Positions 16,561-24,259 of a DNA stretch of 64,000 bases are shown here, in pieces. Made by a program: the position numbers and the translations under genes. Numbering within the stretch: position 1 is the stretch's first letter; every line of letters begins with the position of its first letter. Source of the DNA: CAZJYI01 sp964550025 (GTDB lineage Bacteria > Verrucomicrobiota > Kiritimatiellia > UBA8416 > CAYOBW01); assembly GCA_964550025.1 (NCBI GenBank), contig CAZJYI010000030.1, forward strand, positions 1 to 64,000. The letters run 5' to 3'. The notes under the pieces were generated by a model that did not search any database, was not told the DNA's origin, and saw only the letters and a program-made list of their open reading frames with translations.

Positions 16561-16579
16561 CCGGCGGGACTCCCGCCGG
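16561..16579. other. Small perfect hairpin upstream of the RnfG-like gene
   Basis: CCGGCGGG and CCCGCCGG form an 8-bp stem with a 3-base loop, 33 bp before the GTG start. It could be a leader-RNA structure affecting translation or a short repeat element. Bases 16353-16612 otherwise show nothing convincing. Confidence 0.4.
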
Positions 16580-16612
16580 TGACGGCGCACACCCGCGCGA
16601 AGGAGAGTTGTA

Positions 16613-17158
16613 GTGAAAAGACTGGCAAAGGTGACGCTCGTCCTGGTGACGGCTGTCATGTCGTTGGGATGGTTCGGATGGAAGAGGGGCGATCCGGAGG
16701 CCGTGAAGGCCGCCGCTCTGAAGGCCCTTGAAGGGGCGGCACAATACGGTGTGAAGACGCCCTACTCGGACGCCGTAGAGGCCGTCTATCTCGGGTATGA
16801 TGCCGAGGGCAGCATTACCACGGGTGTGGCTCTGAGGAAGTTCAAGAGCTACAAGCGTATCACGGCGATGCTCGTGGCACGCCCCGACGGCAAGAAATGC
16901 GTCCTGAAGGAAGCCGGGTTCCCCGACATCCATCTCATCAAGGACGAGAAGAAGCAGGAAACCGTGCGCTCGGTTGTAAAGGACATGCCGGGAAAGACCC
17001 TCCGGGATGAAGACGGCACCGTGCACCCTGTTGACGCGGTCACCGGCGCGACACGCTACACGAAACAGGTGTTCCTGACGTTCGACGTGATGGCCAAAGC
17101 GCTGATGGAAACCATGACCGCCCCGCCGGACTGGCCGCGGCAGGAGATGCCCAAGTGA
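16613..17158 (+). CDS. FMN-binding RnfG-like membrane-anchored protein
   Basis: A 181-residue protein that starts with GTG (AAGGAG site upstream). An N-terminal hydrophobic anchor (about 6-24) is followed by a periplasmic domain ending in DAVTGATRYTKQ. The D-x-x-[ST]-G-A-T pattern, with Thr147, is the ApbE flavinylation motif used for covalent FMN in RnfG/NqrC proteins. It is shorter than typical RnfG (about 200 residues or more), so it may be a minimal version. It precedes RnfC by 4 bp. The role inferred is a one-electron flavin carrier on the outer face of the membrane; the flavin transferase is not in the window. Confidence 0.7.
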   Translation: MKRLAKVTLVLVTAVMSLGWFGWKRGDPEAVKAAALKALEGAAQYGVKTPYSDAVEAVYLGYDAEGSITTGVALRKFKSYKRITAMLVARPDGKKCVLKEAGFPDIHLIKDEKKQETVRSVVKDMPGKTLRDEDGTVHPVDAVTGATRYTKQVFLTFDVMAKALMETMTAPPDWPRQEMPK

Positions 17159-17162
17159 GCTG

Positions 17163-18449
17163 ATGCAGGGCTTGCGCCATACACGCTTCCGACTCGGGCG
17201 GAGTGTTGCAGTTCCCCCGCAGCACCCCCTGTCCGTTGCGGCTCCCGGCAATGTCCGCCTTCGCTTGTCCCTCGCGCGCCCGGCGATGGGGACGCCGTAC
17301 GAGACGCGCGTGACGCGAGGGCGGCGCGTCGCGCCGGGGGAGTGCCTCGCCGCAAGCGATGTTACCTCCCTGCATGCGCCGCTGTCCGGGCAGGTGGCCG
17401 CGATTGAAGACGATGCGTTGGTTCTCGAGTGCCGCGGCGACGAGAAATGGCCGGACGGCGCGGCCGGGACCTGTCCCGCACGCGGCGACTTTGAAGACTA
17501 CCCTCCATTCCTCGCGGCAATCGGGCTCATGGGCATGGGCGGTAGCCTCTTTCCCGCGTCGGTCAAACTCCGTCTCAGCAAGGCCGTGGACACGCTCGTG
17601 GTCAACGGCGCCGAATGCGAACCGGGGGTGACGATCGACCGCGCGCTGCTGGTTGCCGACCACGAGCTCGTACGGGCCGGCGCCGAGGCAACGGCCGAGG
17701 CGGTCGGCGCATCACGCATCGTCCTGGCTATCCGCAGAGAAACCCGTCTTCGCCTGTCGGCTTCGCCGCGGCAGGGACAGGCTGCACTGGGTCGTCGCCT
17801 GCGCGATCTCTATCCTTTCGATGTCCTGGAACTCCCCAACGTGTATCCGGCGGGTGCCGAGAAACTCATTCTACGACGACTCACCGGGCGTATGCCGGCC
17901 GTCGGCGAACTACCGTTTCACTTTGGCTGTGTGGTCCAGAACGTCGCGTCCCTTCGGGCCGTCGGGCGGGCCGTGCGCGACCGCGTTCCCGTCATCGAGC
18001 GCCCCCTGTCCCTCGTGACAGTCGCTACGGGTGAGACCCGCAATCTCCTGGTTCCCGTGGGAATGCCGTTCGGAGACGTATTGACCGCCGGCGGACAAGG
18101 TTTTGATTCGCAGACGCAAATGCTCGTCGCCGGGGGCCTCATGATGGGGCGGCACGTCCGGCCGGAAGATCCGGTGACGAAGGGGACCAACTCCCTCTTC
18201 GTTCTGCCCAACGCCGATTTCAGCGCGAAGGAACGCTCATGCATCCGCTGCGGAGCTTGTTGCGATGCGTGCCCGTTGGGCTTGCATCCCGCCTTGATGG
18301 TGGAGGCCTTGCAGGGGGAGGGGAGCCTTCCGCGCGACGTGCGGGCACAACTGGACGAGTGTTTTCTGTGTGGCGCCTGTTCCTCCGTCTGCCCGTCGCA
18401 CATACCATTGGCGTCACGTATCCGAACTCGCAGGGGAGGGCCATCGTGA
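17163..18449 (+). CDS. rnfC: RnfC-like iron-sulfur protein
   Basis: A 428-residue homologue of RnfC, the NADH/flavin-facing peripheral subunit of Rnf complexes. Visible are an N-terminal barrel-sandwich segment (HAPLSGQVAAIED), the NAD/FMN-binding core with GMGGSLFPASVKL and NGAECEPGVTIDRALL, the SLBB-like part LVPVGMPFGDVLTAGG, and two 4Fe-4S motifs CIRCGACCDACP and CFLCGACSSVCP near the end. The length is normal for the compact form. It overlaps the RnfD gene by GTGA. With no rnfA, B or E nearby, this is not a standard Rnf ion pump. Confidence 0.9.
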   Translation: MQGLRHTRFRLGRSVAVPPQHPLSVAAPGNVRLRLSLARPAMGTPYETRVTRGRRVAPGECLAASDVTSLHAPLSGQVAAIEDDALVLECRGDEKWPDGAAGTCPARGDFEDYPPFLAAIGLMGMGGSLFPASVKLRLSKAVDTLVVNGAECEPGVTIDRALLVADHELVRAGAEATAEAVGASRIVLAIRRETRLRLSASPRQGQAALGRRLRDLYPFDVLELPNVYPAGAEKLILRRLTGRMPAVGELPFHFGCVVQNVASLRAVGRAVRDRVPVIERPLSLVTVATGETRNLLVPVGMPFGDVLTAGGQGFDSQTQMLVAGGLMMGRHVRPEDPVTKGTNSLFVLPNADFSAKERSCIRCGACCDACPLGLHPALMVEALQGEGSLPRDVRAQLDECFLCGACSSVCPSHIPLASRIRTRRGGPS

Positions 18450-19444
18450 GCGGGCCCGCCATGCAACCACCGTTTGCCCGAGCGGCCGTGGAACTCCCGC
18501 GGAGGGTGGCCTGCACGTTGAGCGCCCTGACGGTGCTGGCGGCCCTGTTTGCCGTCGTCCACGATTCCGGCTATCTCCTCAGGTTCGCCGGCGTGGTCGT
18601 AGCGGGCCTGGCCATTGACTGCGCATATCGGCTGCTCAGTACCGGGCGACCGGGCGTTGGCAGCGGCAGTTCGGCCATAACCGCCGCGCTTCTCGTGTTG
18701 AGCGTGCCCGCCGGCATGCCGGTGGTGCCGCTCCTCTACGGGCTGGTTGTGGCGCTCTTGCTGGTGCGCCTCTCCGAGTCGGAAACGGCCATCCACCTCA
18801 ACCCAATGCTGGTCGGCCGCCTGTTCCTGATGCTGGCCTTCAACGAGGGCATCGTGGCCTGGAGCCGCCGCGGACTGGATCTCGACCGGGTGAGTACGGC
18901 CACGCCGCTGGAGTTGTACCAGGGAGAGGAAGTTGTCTACAGCCTCCTCAGGCTTCTCACGGGGCGAATCGGGGGTTCCTGGGGCGGGATGTACGAACTC
19001 GTTCCCGGAAGCCCCGGTGAGGTCTTCGGACCCGTCATCCTGGTTCTAGGCGCCCTGTTGGTCTGGCGCGGGGTGGGGCACTGGCGCATGGGTACGGCCT
19101 TCCTGGCGTCCTTTGCCCTTGCCAGCCTGGTGCTGGGCGAAGCGGTACTGTTCAGCATGCTTTCGGGCTCGGTGCTCTTCGCCGCGGTGTTCATTGCGGG
19201 CGACCCGAAATCAACCCCGGTCAGTCGCGGTGGGCGGTACACCGCCGGAGTCGTCGCCGGCGTTGCGAATGCGCTGATACGCCGGTTCACCTACTACTCC
19301 GAGGGGATCGTCTTTGCTTTCCTCCTGGCCAACCTGCTCACCCCGACACTCGATCGCCTTGCGTTTGCCTGCCGAAGCCGCGTCCTGATCCGCCGCCGGA
19401 AGGCGTTTGAGGCGAGATTGGAGTCTGAACGACCCGCGGAGTAG
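18446..19444 (+). CDS. rnfD: RnfD/NqrB-like membrane subunit, flavin Thr replaced
   Basis: A 332-residue membrane protein of the RnfD/NqrB family. GTG 18446 is chosen because it overlaps the rnfC stop as GTGA; the longer upstream frame runs inside rnfC. About nine hydrophobic helices are visible. The family signature VFIAGDPKSTPVSRGGRYTAG and YYSEGIVFAFLLANLLTP is clear. In RnfD/NqrB a Thr in an SGAT-type motif carries covalent FMN; here the aligned position reads S240-G-S-V243, so the flavin-accepting Thr appears to be lost. The gene is the last of the three-gene run and is followed by a repeat element. Confidence 0.85.
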   Translation: MSGPAMQPPFARAAVELPRRVACTLSALTVLAALFAVVHDSGYLLRFAGVVVAGLAIDCAYRLLSTGRPGVGSGSSAITAALLVLSVPAGMPVVPLLYGLVVALLLVRLSESETAIHLNPMLVGRLFLMLAFNEGIVAWSRRGLDLDRVSTATPLELYQGEEVVYSLLRLLTGRIGGSWGGMYELVPGSPGEVFGPVILVLGALLVWRGVGHWRMGTAFLASFALASLVLGEAVLFSMLSGSVLFAAVFIAGDPKSTPVSRGGRYTAGVVAGVANALIRRFTYYSEGIVFAFLLANLLTPTLDRLAFACRSRVLIRRRKAFEARLESERPAE

Positions 19445-19521
19445 CGAGATCCCTGTAGCCACGAGCGTGAGCGAGTGGACACCCCGCGGATGGCGTGCCT
19501 TCTCAATCCACCCGCTCGCAC

Positions 19522-19592
19522 CATAATCTTTACCTTCATCTTTCGCCCTAATCTGTCAGGCAAGAGAAAAGACCAAGACAAAGATCAAGGGG
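19522..19592. repeat. Family B palindrome, fourth copy
   Basis: The arm CATAATCTTTACCTTCATCT and its inverted counterpart with AAGACCAAGACAAAGATCAA, between rnfD and the convergent oxidoreductase gene. Confidence 0.65.
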
Positions 19593-19617
19593 TGGGCCCC
19601 GGACGGGAGGGTTGGTG

Positions 19618-20670
19618 TCACCCCGCCGACGTACCGACCCTGATCGGCTCGCCCTTCTCCGCGCTCAGGTAGATCGCATCGAGCAGCCGCTGGATGACGA
19701 CGCCGTCTTCGGCTGTCGTCTCGCTCGTGTCGCCATTGGCGAGGCAGGTGATGAAGTAGGGGATGCCGCCCTCCACGGCGGAGAACTCCCCCTTGGGGCA
19801 CATGTCGTACTGGATGCCGTTGCGCTCCATGAAGACTTCTGATTCGAACGTGTAGCCCTCGTCCAGGTTGCGGTGCACCATGCCGCCCTTCGTGCCGAGC
19901 AGGCGCGTCTCCATCAGTTCGCGTTCCTTGATGTGGCCGGCCCACGAAATGTCGAAAAGCAGCGTGGCGCCGTTCCTGAACGTGATCATGCCGGTGGCCA
20001 GGTCCTCCACGTCGAACGCCTTGCCTTCCTTCGCGGCGAGGGCGGAGGCAATGTGATCGTAGGTGCGGGCCGTGACCCACTCCGGTTCCGGGTACCCCAT
20101 CAGCCACAACGCCAGGTCGAGTCTGTGCACCCCAAGGTCGATCAGCGGTCCGCCGCCCGACAGCGCCTTCTGCCCGAACCAGCCGCCGAATCGCGGCAGC
20201 CCGCGCCGGCGAAGCCACGAGGTCTTTGCGAAGTAGATGTCGCCGATCGAGCCGCTTTCGACTTCACGCTTCAGCGATATGGACTGCGGCATGAACCGGT
20301 ACGAGAGGTTGACCAGCAGCCGGCGGCCGCACGCGCGTGCGGTCGCGAGCATCTGCTCGGCTTCCCCCGCGTTCATGGCCATCGGCTTTTCGCAGATGAC
20401 ATCGCAGCCGGCCTCCAGGGCCGCGATCGTCAGCGGCATGTGGAACTTATTCGGCGTGGCCACGATGACGACATCCAGGTTGCCGGCCGAGATCATCTCC
20501 TCGCCCGACGCATAACGCGCGGCGATGCCGTGCTCGTCGCCGATGGCGGCCAGGGCCTTGCCGTCGACATCCGCAATGGCGACGACTTCCGACCGTTCGT
20601 GGTTGTGTGCCGTTTTGACGTGCCACTTCCCCATGCCCAGCCCGATAACGCCGACTCTGAGTTTGCTCAT
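19618..20670 (-). CDS. Gfo/Idh/MocA-family oxidoreductase
   Basis: A 350-residue NAD(P)-dependent sugar or inositol-type dehydrogenase. The Rossmann start RVGVIGLGMGKWHVKTA and the EKPMAMNAGEAEQML motif (catalytic Lys in EKP) are clear, as is the C-terminal alpha/beta domain with GGGPLIDLGVHRLDLALWL. A good AGGGGA ribosome site precedes the start. It stands alone, pointing away from the secreted-protein run. The family acts on many cyclic polyols and sugars; the substrate cannot be predicted. It is one of two paralogues in the window (second at 34563). Confidence 0.9.
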   Translation of the reverse strand: MSKLRVGVIGLGMGKWHVKTAHNHERSEVVAIADVDGKALAAIGDEHGIAARYASGEEMISAGNLDVVIVATPNKFHMPLTIAALEAGCDVICEKPMAMNAGEAEQMLATARACGRRLLVNLSYRFMPQSISLKREVESGSIGDIYFAKTSWLRRRGLPRFGGWFGQKALSGGGPLIDLGVHRLDLALWLMGYPEPEWVTARTYDHIASALAAKEGKAFDVEDLATGMITFRNGATLLFDISWAGHIKERELMETRLLGTKGGMVHRNLDEGYTFESEVFMERNGIQYDMCPKGEFSAVEGGIPYFITCLANGDTSETTAEDGVVIQRLLDAIYLSAEKGEPIRVGTSAG

Positions 20671-20791
20671 GGTGATTCCCCTTGAGAATGAAATCGAAAG
20701 GCCGAATGGTCGGCGCTTGTGCCGGTTTCGTCAACGCAAATCAACGGTCTCGACGGCGTTGGACACGGTCTCTTCCGGCCAAGTTTTGTCC

Positions 20792-20820
20792 TTGTCGTAT
20801 TTCGGTTTGGCCGCTACACT
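20792..20820 (+). promoter_or_regulatory. Possible promoter of the secreted-protein run
   Basis: TTGTCG (20792-20797) and TACACT (20815-20820) with 17-bp spacing, 78 bp before the start of the TSP3-repeat protein gene. Moderate match to a sigma70-type consensus. Confidence 0.4.
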
Positions 20821-20897
20821 CAACCACGGTCGGTGCCGTGGTGTACACAATTATGACGGCTTGTGGCGTAACCCGGATGCCGACGATGGGGGGTGTC

Positions 20898-21593
20898 ATG
20901 AGTACATGCAAGTTGCCGATTGTCGGCATACCGCTGGTTGTGTTGTTGGCTGTTCCGGCGGCGGGAGCTCCGGAGCAGGAAATGTCGGTGGTGTCGGGTT
21001 GCGGCGGATGGAGCAGCAACGGCACCTTGCGGACGGCGTCCTGCGCAGCGCAGGCGGGTACGACGGGCGTGTCGGGCGGCGGTCGCTACACGCACTACGC
21101 CGGCTTCATGGGGGGCGCGTTCATCCAGCCCGGCGTGACCAACGTCCACGGCACGCCGCTGGAGGCGGACCCCGATAACGACGACGACGGATTGACCGAC
21201 GCGGCCGAGGTAGACGGATCGGCGTTCGGTGGCCAGGCCGTGACGGACCCGAATGCCCGGGACACCGACGGGGACGGGATGGACGACGCCGCGGAGGCCG
21301 CCGGCATGTACGATCCGAACGATCCGGGACACTCGCTCCGGATCGTCGCTCTCGATTGCCGACCCGCCGGCCCTGGCAACGTTGCCTTGACCCTGACCTG
21401 GATCGGCAGGGGAGGGGGCACGGAGAATAAAGTCTATTGGATCGGCGGGGGTGTGCCCGGCGTGTTCCCATACATGCTGTATGACATCACATGCGACGGT
21501 GGGGCTGCCCCCTGGTACAAGATAACGAACACATACGAATGGGTGGAGGCGGCGTTGCCAAACCGGTATTTCCGGGTGACAACGAGTAGGTAG
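20898..21593 (+). CDS. Secreted thrombospondin-type-3 repeat protein
   Basis: A 231-residue exported protein. The start at 20898 is chosen because MSTCKLPIVGIPLVVLLAVPAAGA forms a signal peptide after a GGGG-rich site; the longer frame adds implausible residues. The middle has two calcium-binding TSP3-type motifs, DPDNDDDGLTDAAE and DTDGDGMDDAAE. The C-terminus is a beta-sandwich-like module (LTLTWIGRGGGTENKVYWI to PNRYFRVTTSR) resembling the remnant at 6172-6480. It is the first of three co-directional genes for exported proteins. A surface or matrix role is inferred. Confidence 0.75.
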   Translation: MSTCKLPIVGIPLVVLLAVPAAGAPEQEMSVVSGCGGWSSNGTLRTASCAAQAGTTGVSGGGRYTHYAGFMGGAFIQPGVTNVHGTPLEADPDNDDDGLTDAAEVDGSAFGGQAVTDPNARDTDGDGMDDAAEAAGMYDPNDPGHSLRIVALDCRPAGPGNVALTLTWIGRGGGTENKVYWIGGGVPGVFPYMLYDITCDGGAAPWYKITNTYEWVEAALPNRYFRVTTSR

Positions 21594-21656
21594 CAGTAAC
21601 ACACAAAGGTACGGCGGGCCGGAGGTGGGGCCCCGAAGGACGAGGAGGGACAGACA

Positions 21657-24230
21657 ATGAGAGGATGGAGGACGGTCACACTCACACTACTGATTAGCGT
21701 GGCGGCGTACGCGGCGGAGGTGCCTACCGCCATCAACTACCAGGGACGCCTGGTTGAGAACGGCGAGCTCGTTAACCAGGCCGGCCTGCGGCTGCGGCTC
21801 CGGCTCTACGCTTCGCCGACGGCATCGACGCCGGTTGTCTACGAGGAAAACGACGAGGTGGATGTCGTGGATGGGTTCTACACCACGAAGCTGGGCAACA
21901 ACCGGAGCGGGGGCACCGCCGCCAGCCTCGCGGAGGCCCTCAACACGCTCGGCACCAACGCCTGGGTCGGCATCAAGTTCGGGGGCGATCCCGAGCTCGA
22001 GCCGCGCGAGCGGCTGCTGTCGTCTCCATTCGCGCTGACGGTGCGCGGAATGCATGTGGACGGTGACGGCGATGTTGGTATTGGGACGAGCAGTCCCGAA
22101 AGCACGTTGCATGTGGCGGCCGGGATCGCCTGGGAAGACATTCCTGTGTTTGAACGCGTGCACGGAACGAATGGGGCTTCCCTTGTATCACTCATTCTCC
22201 GCGGCCGCACGACGGCCGCGGATATGGAACCGGGCCTGGGGGGCGGCCTGACATTCCAGATTGCAGAAGGACCACGCGCGGTCGGCGCTGCAGCCATTGT
22301 CACGGAGCGGGAAGACCGGGACAATCGGTCGGCCCTCATCTTCAAGACGAAGCGGGGTGATACCAATGTCATGGAACGCGTGCGCATCACCAGCGGCGGG
22401 AGAGTCGGCATCGGGACCAACGCTCCGGCTGCGAGCTTGCACGTGAACGGTGATGTCCTGGCCGAAAACAAACTCGGCATCGGGACGAGCGATCCTGAAA
22501 GCATGTTGCATGTAGTTGCCGGGGCCGATTTCAACGACACCCCGGTGTTTGAGCGCGTGCACGCCGTCAACACCAACGCCCTCGCATCGCTTGTTCTTCG
22601 AGGCCGTACAACGGCCGGGAGCATGGAATCGGGCCTGGGCGGCGGCCTGGTGTTCCAGTTCGCGGAAGGGTCACGCACGGTCGGCGCCGCAGCCATTGTG
22701 TCGGGGCGGGAAGACGAGGATGATCGTTCGGCCCTCATCTTCAAGACAAAGCGCGACAGCACGTACGTTGAAGAACGCGTGCGCATCACCAGCGGCGGCA
22801 ACGTTGGCATCGGGACCAACGCTCCCGCCAGCAGGTTGCATGTAGTTGCCGGGACCGATTTCAACGATGTCCCGGTGTTTGAGCGCGTGCACATTGTCAA
22901 CACCAACGCCCTCGCATCGCTTGTTCTTCGAGGCCGGACAACGGCCGGGAGCATGGAGTCGGGCCTGGGAGGCGGCCTGTCATTCCAGCTCGCGGAAGGG
23001 TCACGCACGGTCGGCGCCGCAGCCATTGTGTCGGGGCGGGAAGACGAGGATGATCGTTCGGCCCTCATCTTCAAGACAAAGCGCGACGGCACGCACGTTG
23101 AAGAACGCGTGCGCATCACCAGCGGCGGCAACGTTGGCATCGGGACCAGCGCGCCGCGAGAGAGACTCGATCTTGCAAACGGCCGGATTGCAGGCGTGCG
23201 GTTGCCCAACAGCGATGACGACGCCGCCAACAGGGAGTACGTTGACACCGAGGTTGCCGGAGGCCCCCCGGGCTACGCCGAGAATGGGACGTTCTCGCCC
23301 GCGCCGTCAGCCACCGGAACGGATGCGATTGCGCTGGGAAAGGGGAACTCAGTTGCCGGCGACTACAGCGTCGTTGGCGGAGGACAGGACAACACCATCC
23401 AGGATGCCGATGAAGCGGTCATTGCGGGAGGCGATGAGAACACCATCCAGAACAGCGGCCACCGCAGTGTGATCGGGGGGGGGCACAACAACGTGGTGAA
23501 GGCGACCCGTGGAGCGTCGATCGGAGGCGGGGAGAACAACATGGTTGAGTCCGGTGCGCGCTGGAGCGTGATCGCGGGCGGTACGGACAACACGACGCAG
23601 GGCGAGTATGCGTTCGCGGCGGGCCGTCAGGCAAAGGCCAATCACAACGGGGCGTTCGTGTGGGCCGATTCCACCGGGGGGAACTTCACTTCCACGGCCG
23701 CCAACCAGTTCCTTGTCCGCGCCGCCGGCGGCTTCGGCATCAACACCAACAGCCCGCAGACCGAGCTTGACGTGAACGGCACGACACGGACGGAGGTCCT
23801 TCAGATTACGGGTGGTGCGGACGTGGCCGAGCCGTTCGAGGTCGCCGCAGCCGAGGACGTGCCCCCCGGCGCGCTGGTCGTCATCGACGAGGGGAACCCG
23901 GGGCAACTCAAGCTGAGCGACTGCCCCTATGACACAAAGGTCGCCGGCGTCGTCAGCGGGGCAGGCGGCGTCAACCCGGGCCTCACGCTGAGTCAGCGGG
24001 GCGTGATGGGCGGCGGCGTGAACGTGGCCCTTACCGGGCGCGTCTATGCGTTGGCCGACGCTTCGAACGGACCGATCGAGCCGGGCGACATGCTCACGAC
24101 GTCTGGCACGCCGGGCCACGCCATGAGAGCGGCCGATCCGCAGCGATCCTACGGAGCGGTCATCGGCAAGGCCATGACGCCGCTTCGAGAGGGCCGCGGG
24201 CTCGTGCTGGTGTTGGTCAGCCTGCAGTGA
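21657..24230 (+). CDS. Large surface protein, tail-fibre/YadA-head-like
   Basis: An 857-residue secreted protein (signal peptide to AYAAE, GAGGAGGGA ribosome site). The N-terminal domain VPTAINYQGRLVENGELVNQ is the module that opens many tail-fibre-like exported proteins. Residues about 141-500 hold three repeats with GIGTSSPESTLHV-type starts; two of them are nearly identical tandem 110-residue units. Residues about 550-660 carry head-like coils of the type SVVGGGQDNTIQD, AVIAGGDENTIQN and SVIGGGHNNVV, as in trimeric autotransporter heads. The C-terminal part (about 720-857) is a globular domain with GADVAEPFEV. Probably an extended surface adhesin or fibre. Confidence 0.8.
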   Translation: MRGWRTVTLTLLISVAAYAAEVPTAINYQGRLVENGELVNQAGLRLRLRLYASPTASTPVVYEENDEVDVVDGFYTTKLGNNRSGGTAASLAEALNTLGTNAWVGIKFGGDPELEPRERLLSSPFALTVRGMHVDGDGDVGIGTSSPESTLHVAAGIAWEDIPVFERVHGTNGASLVSLILRGRTTAADMEPGLGGGLTFQIAEGPRAVGAAAIVTEREDRDNRSALIFKTKRGDTNVMERVRITSGGRVGIGTNAPAASLHVNGDVLAENKLGIGTSDPESMLHVVAGADFNDTPVFERVHAVNTNALASLVLRGRTTAGSMESGLGGGLVFQFAEGSRTVGAAAIVSGREDEDDRSALIFKTKRDSTYVEERVRITSGGNVGIGTNAPASRLHVVAGTDFNDVPVFERVHIVNTNALASLVLRGRTTAGSMESGLGGGLSFQLAEGSRTVGAAAIVSGREDEDDRSALIFKTKRDGTHVEERVRITSGGNVGIGTSAPRERLDLANGRIAGVRLPNSDDDAANREYVDTEVAGGPPGYAENGTFSPAPSATGTDAIALGKGNSVAGDYSVVGGGQDNTIQDADEAVIAGGDENTIQNSGHRSVIGGGHNNVVKATRGASIGGGENNMVESGARWSVIAGGTDNTTQGEYAFAAGRQAKANHNGAFVWADSTGGNFTSTAANQFLVRAAGGFGINTNSPQTELDVNGTTRTEVLQITGGADVAEPFEVAAAEDVPPGALVVIDEGNPGQLKLSDCPYDTKVAGVVSGAGGVNPGLTLSQRGVMGGGVNVALTGRVYALADASNGPIEPGDMLTTSGTPGHAMRAADPQRSYGAVIGKAMTPLREGRGLVLVLVSLQ
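22505..23164 (+). repeat. In-gene tandem duplication, 330-bp unit
   Basis: Units 22505-22834 and 22835-23164 are nearly identical over 330 bp (110 codons), with only scattered differences. A diverged, longer first unit begins at 22106. The high identity suggests a recent duplication or gene conversion inside the surface-protein gene. Confidence 0.9.
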
Positions 24231-24259
24231 GGTGCGACGTGAAACAGCGGAGGCGACTC

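Noticed and set aside
16353..16613. Open frame of 86 codons between the phased CTAACA array and the RnfG-like gene
   Set aside because: No ribosome site, no recognisable domain, and the ATG abuts the last hexamer; treated as noncoding leader.
22505..23164. Regular repeats resembling an array
   Set aside because: The 330-bp units are in-frame coding repeats, far longer than CRISPR units and without spacers.
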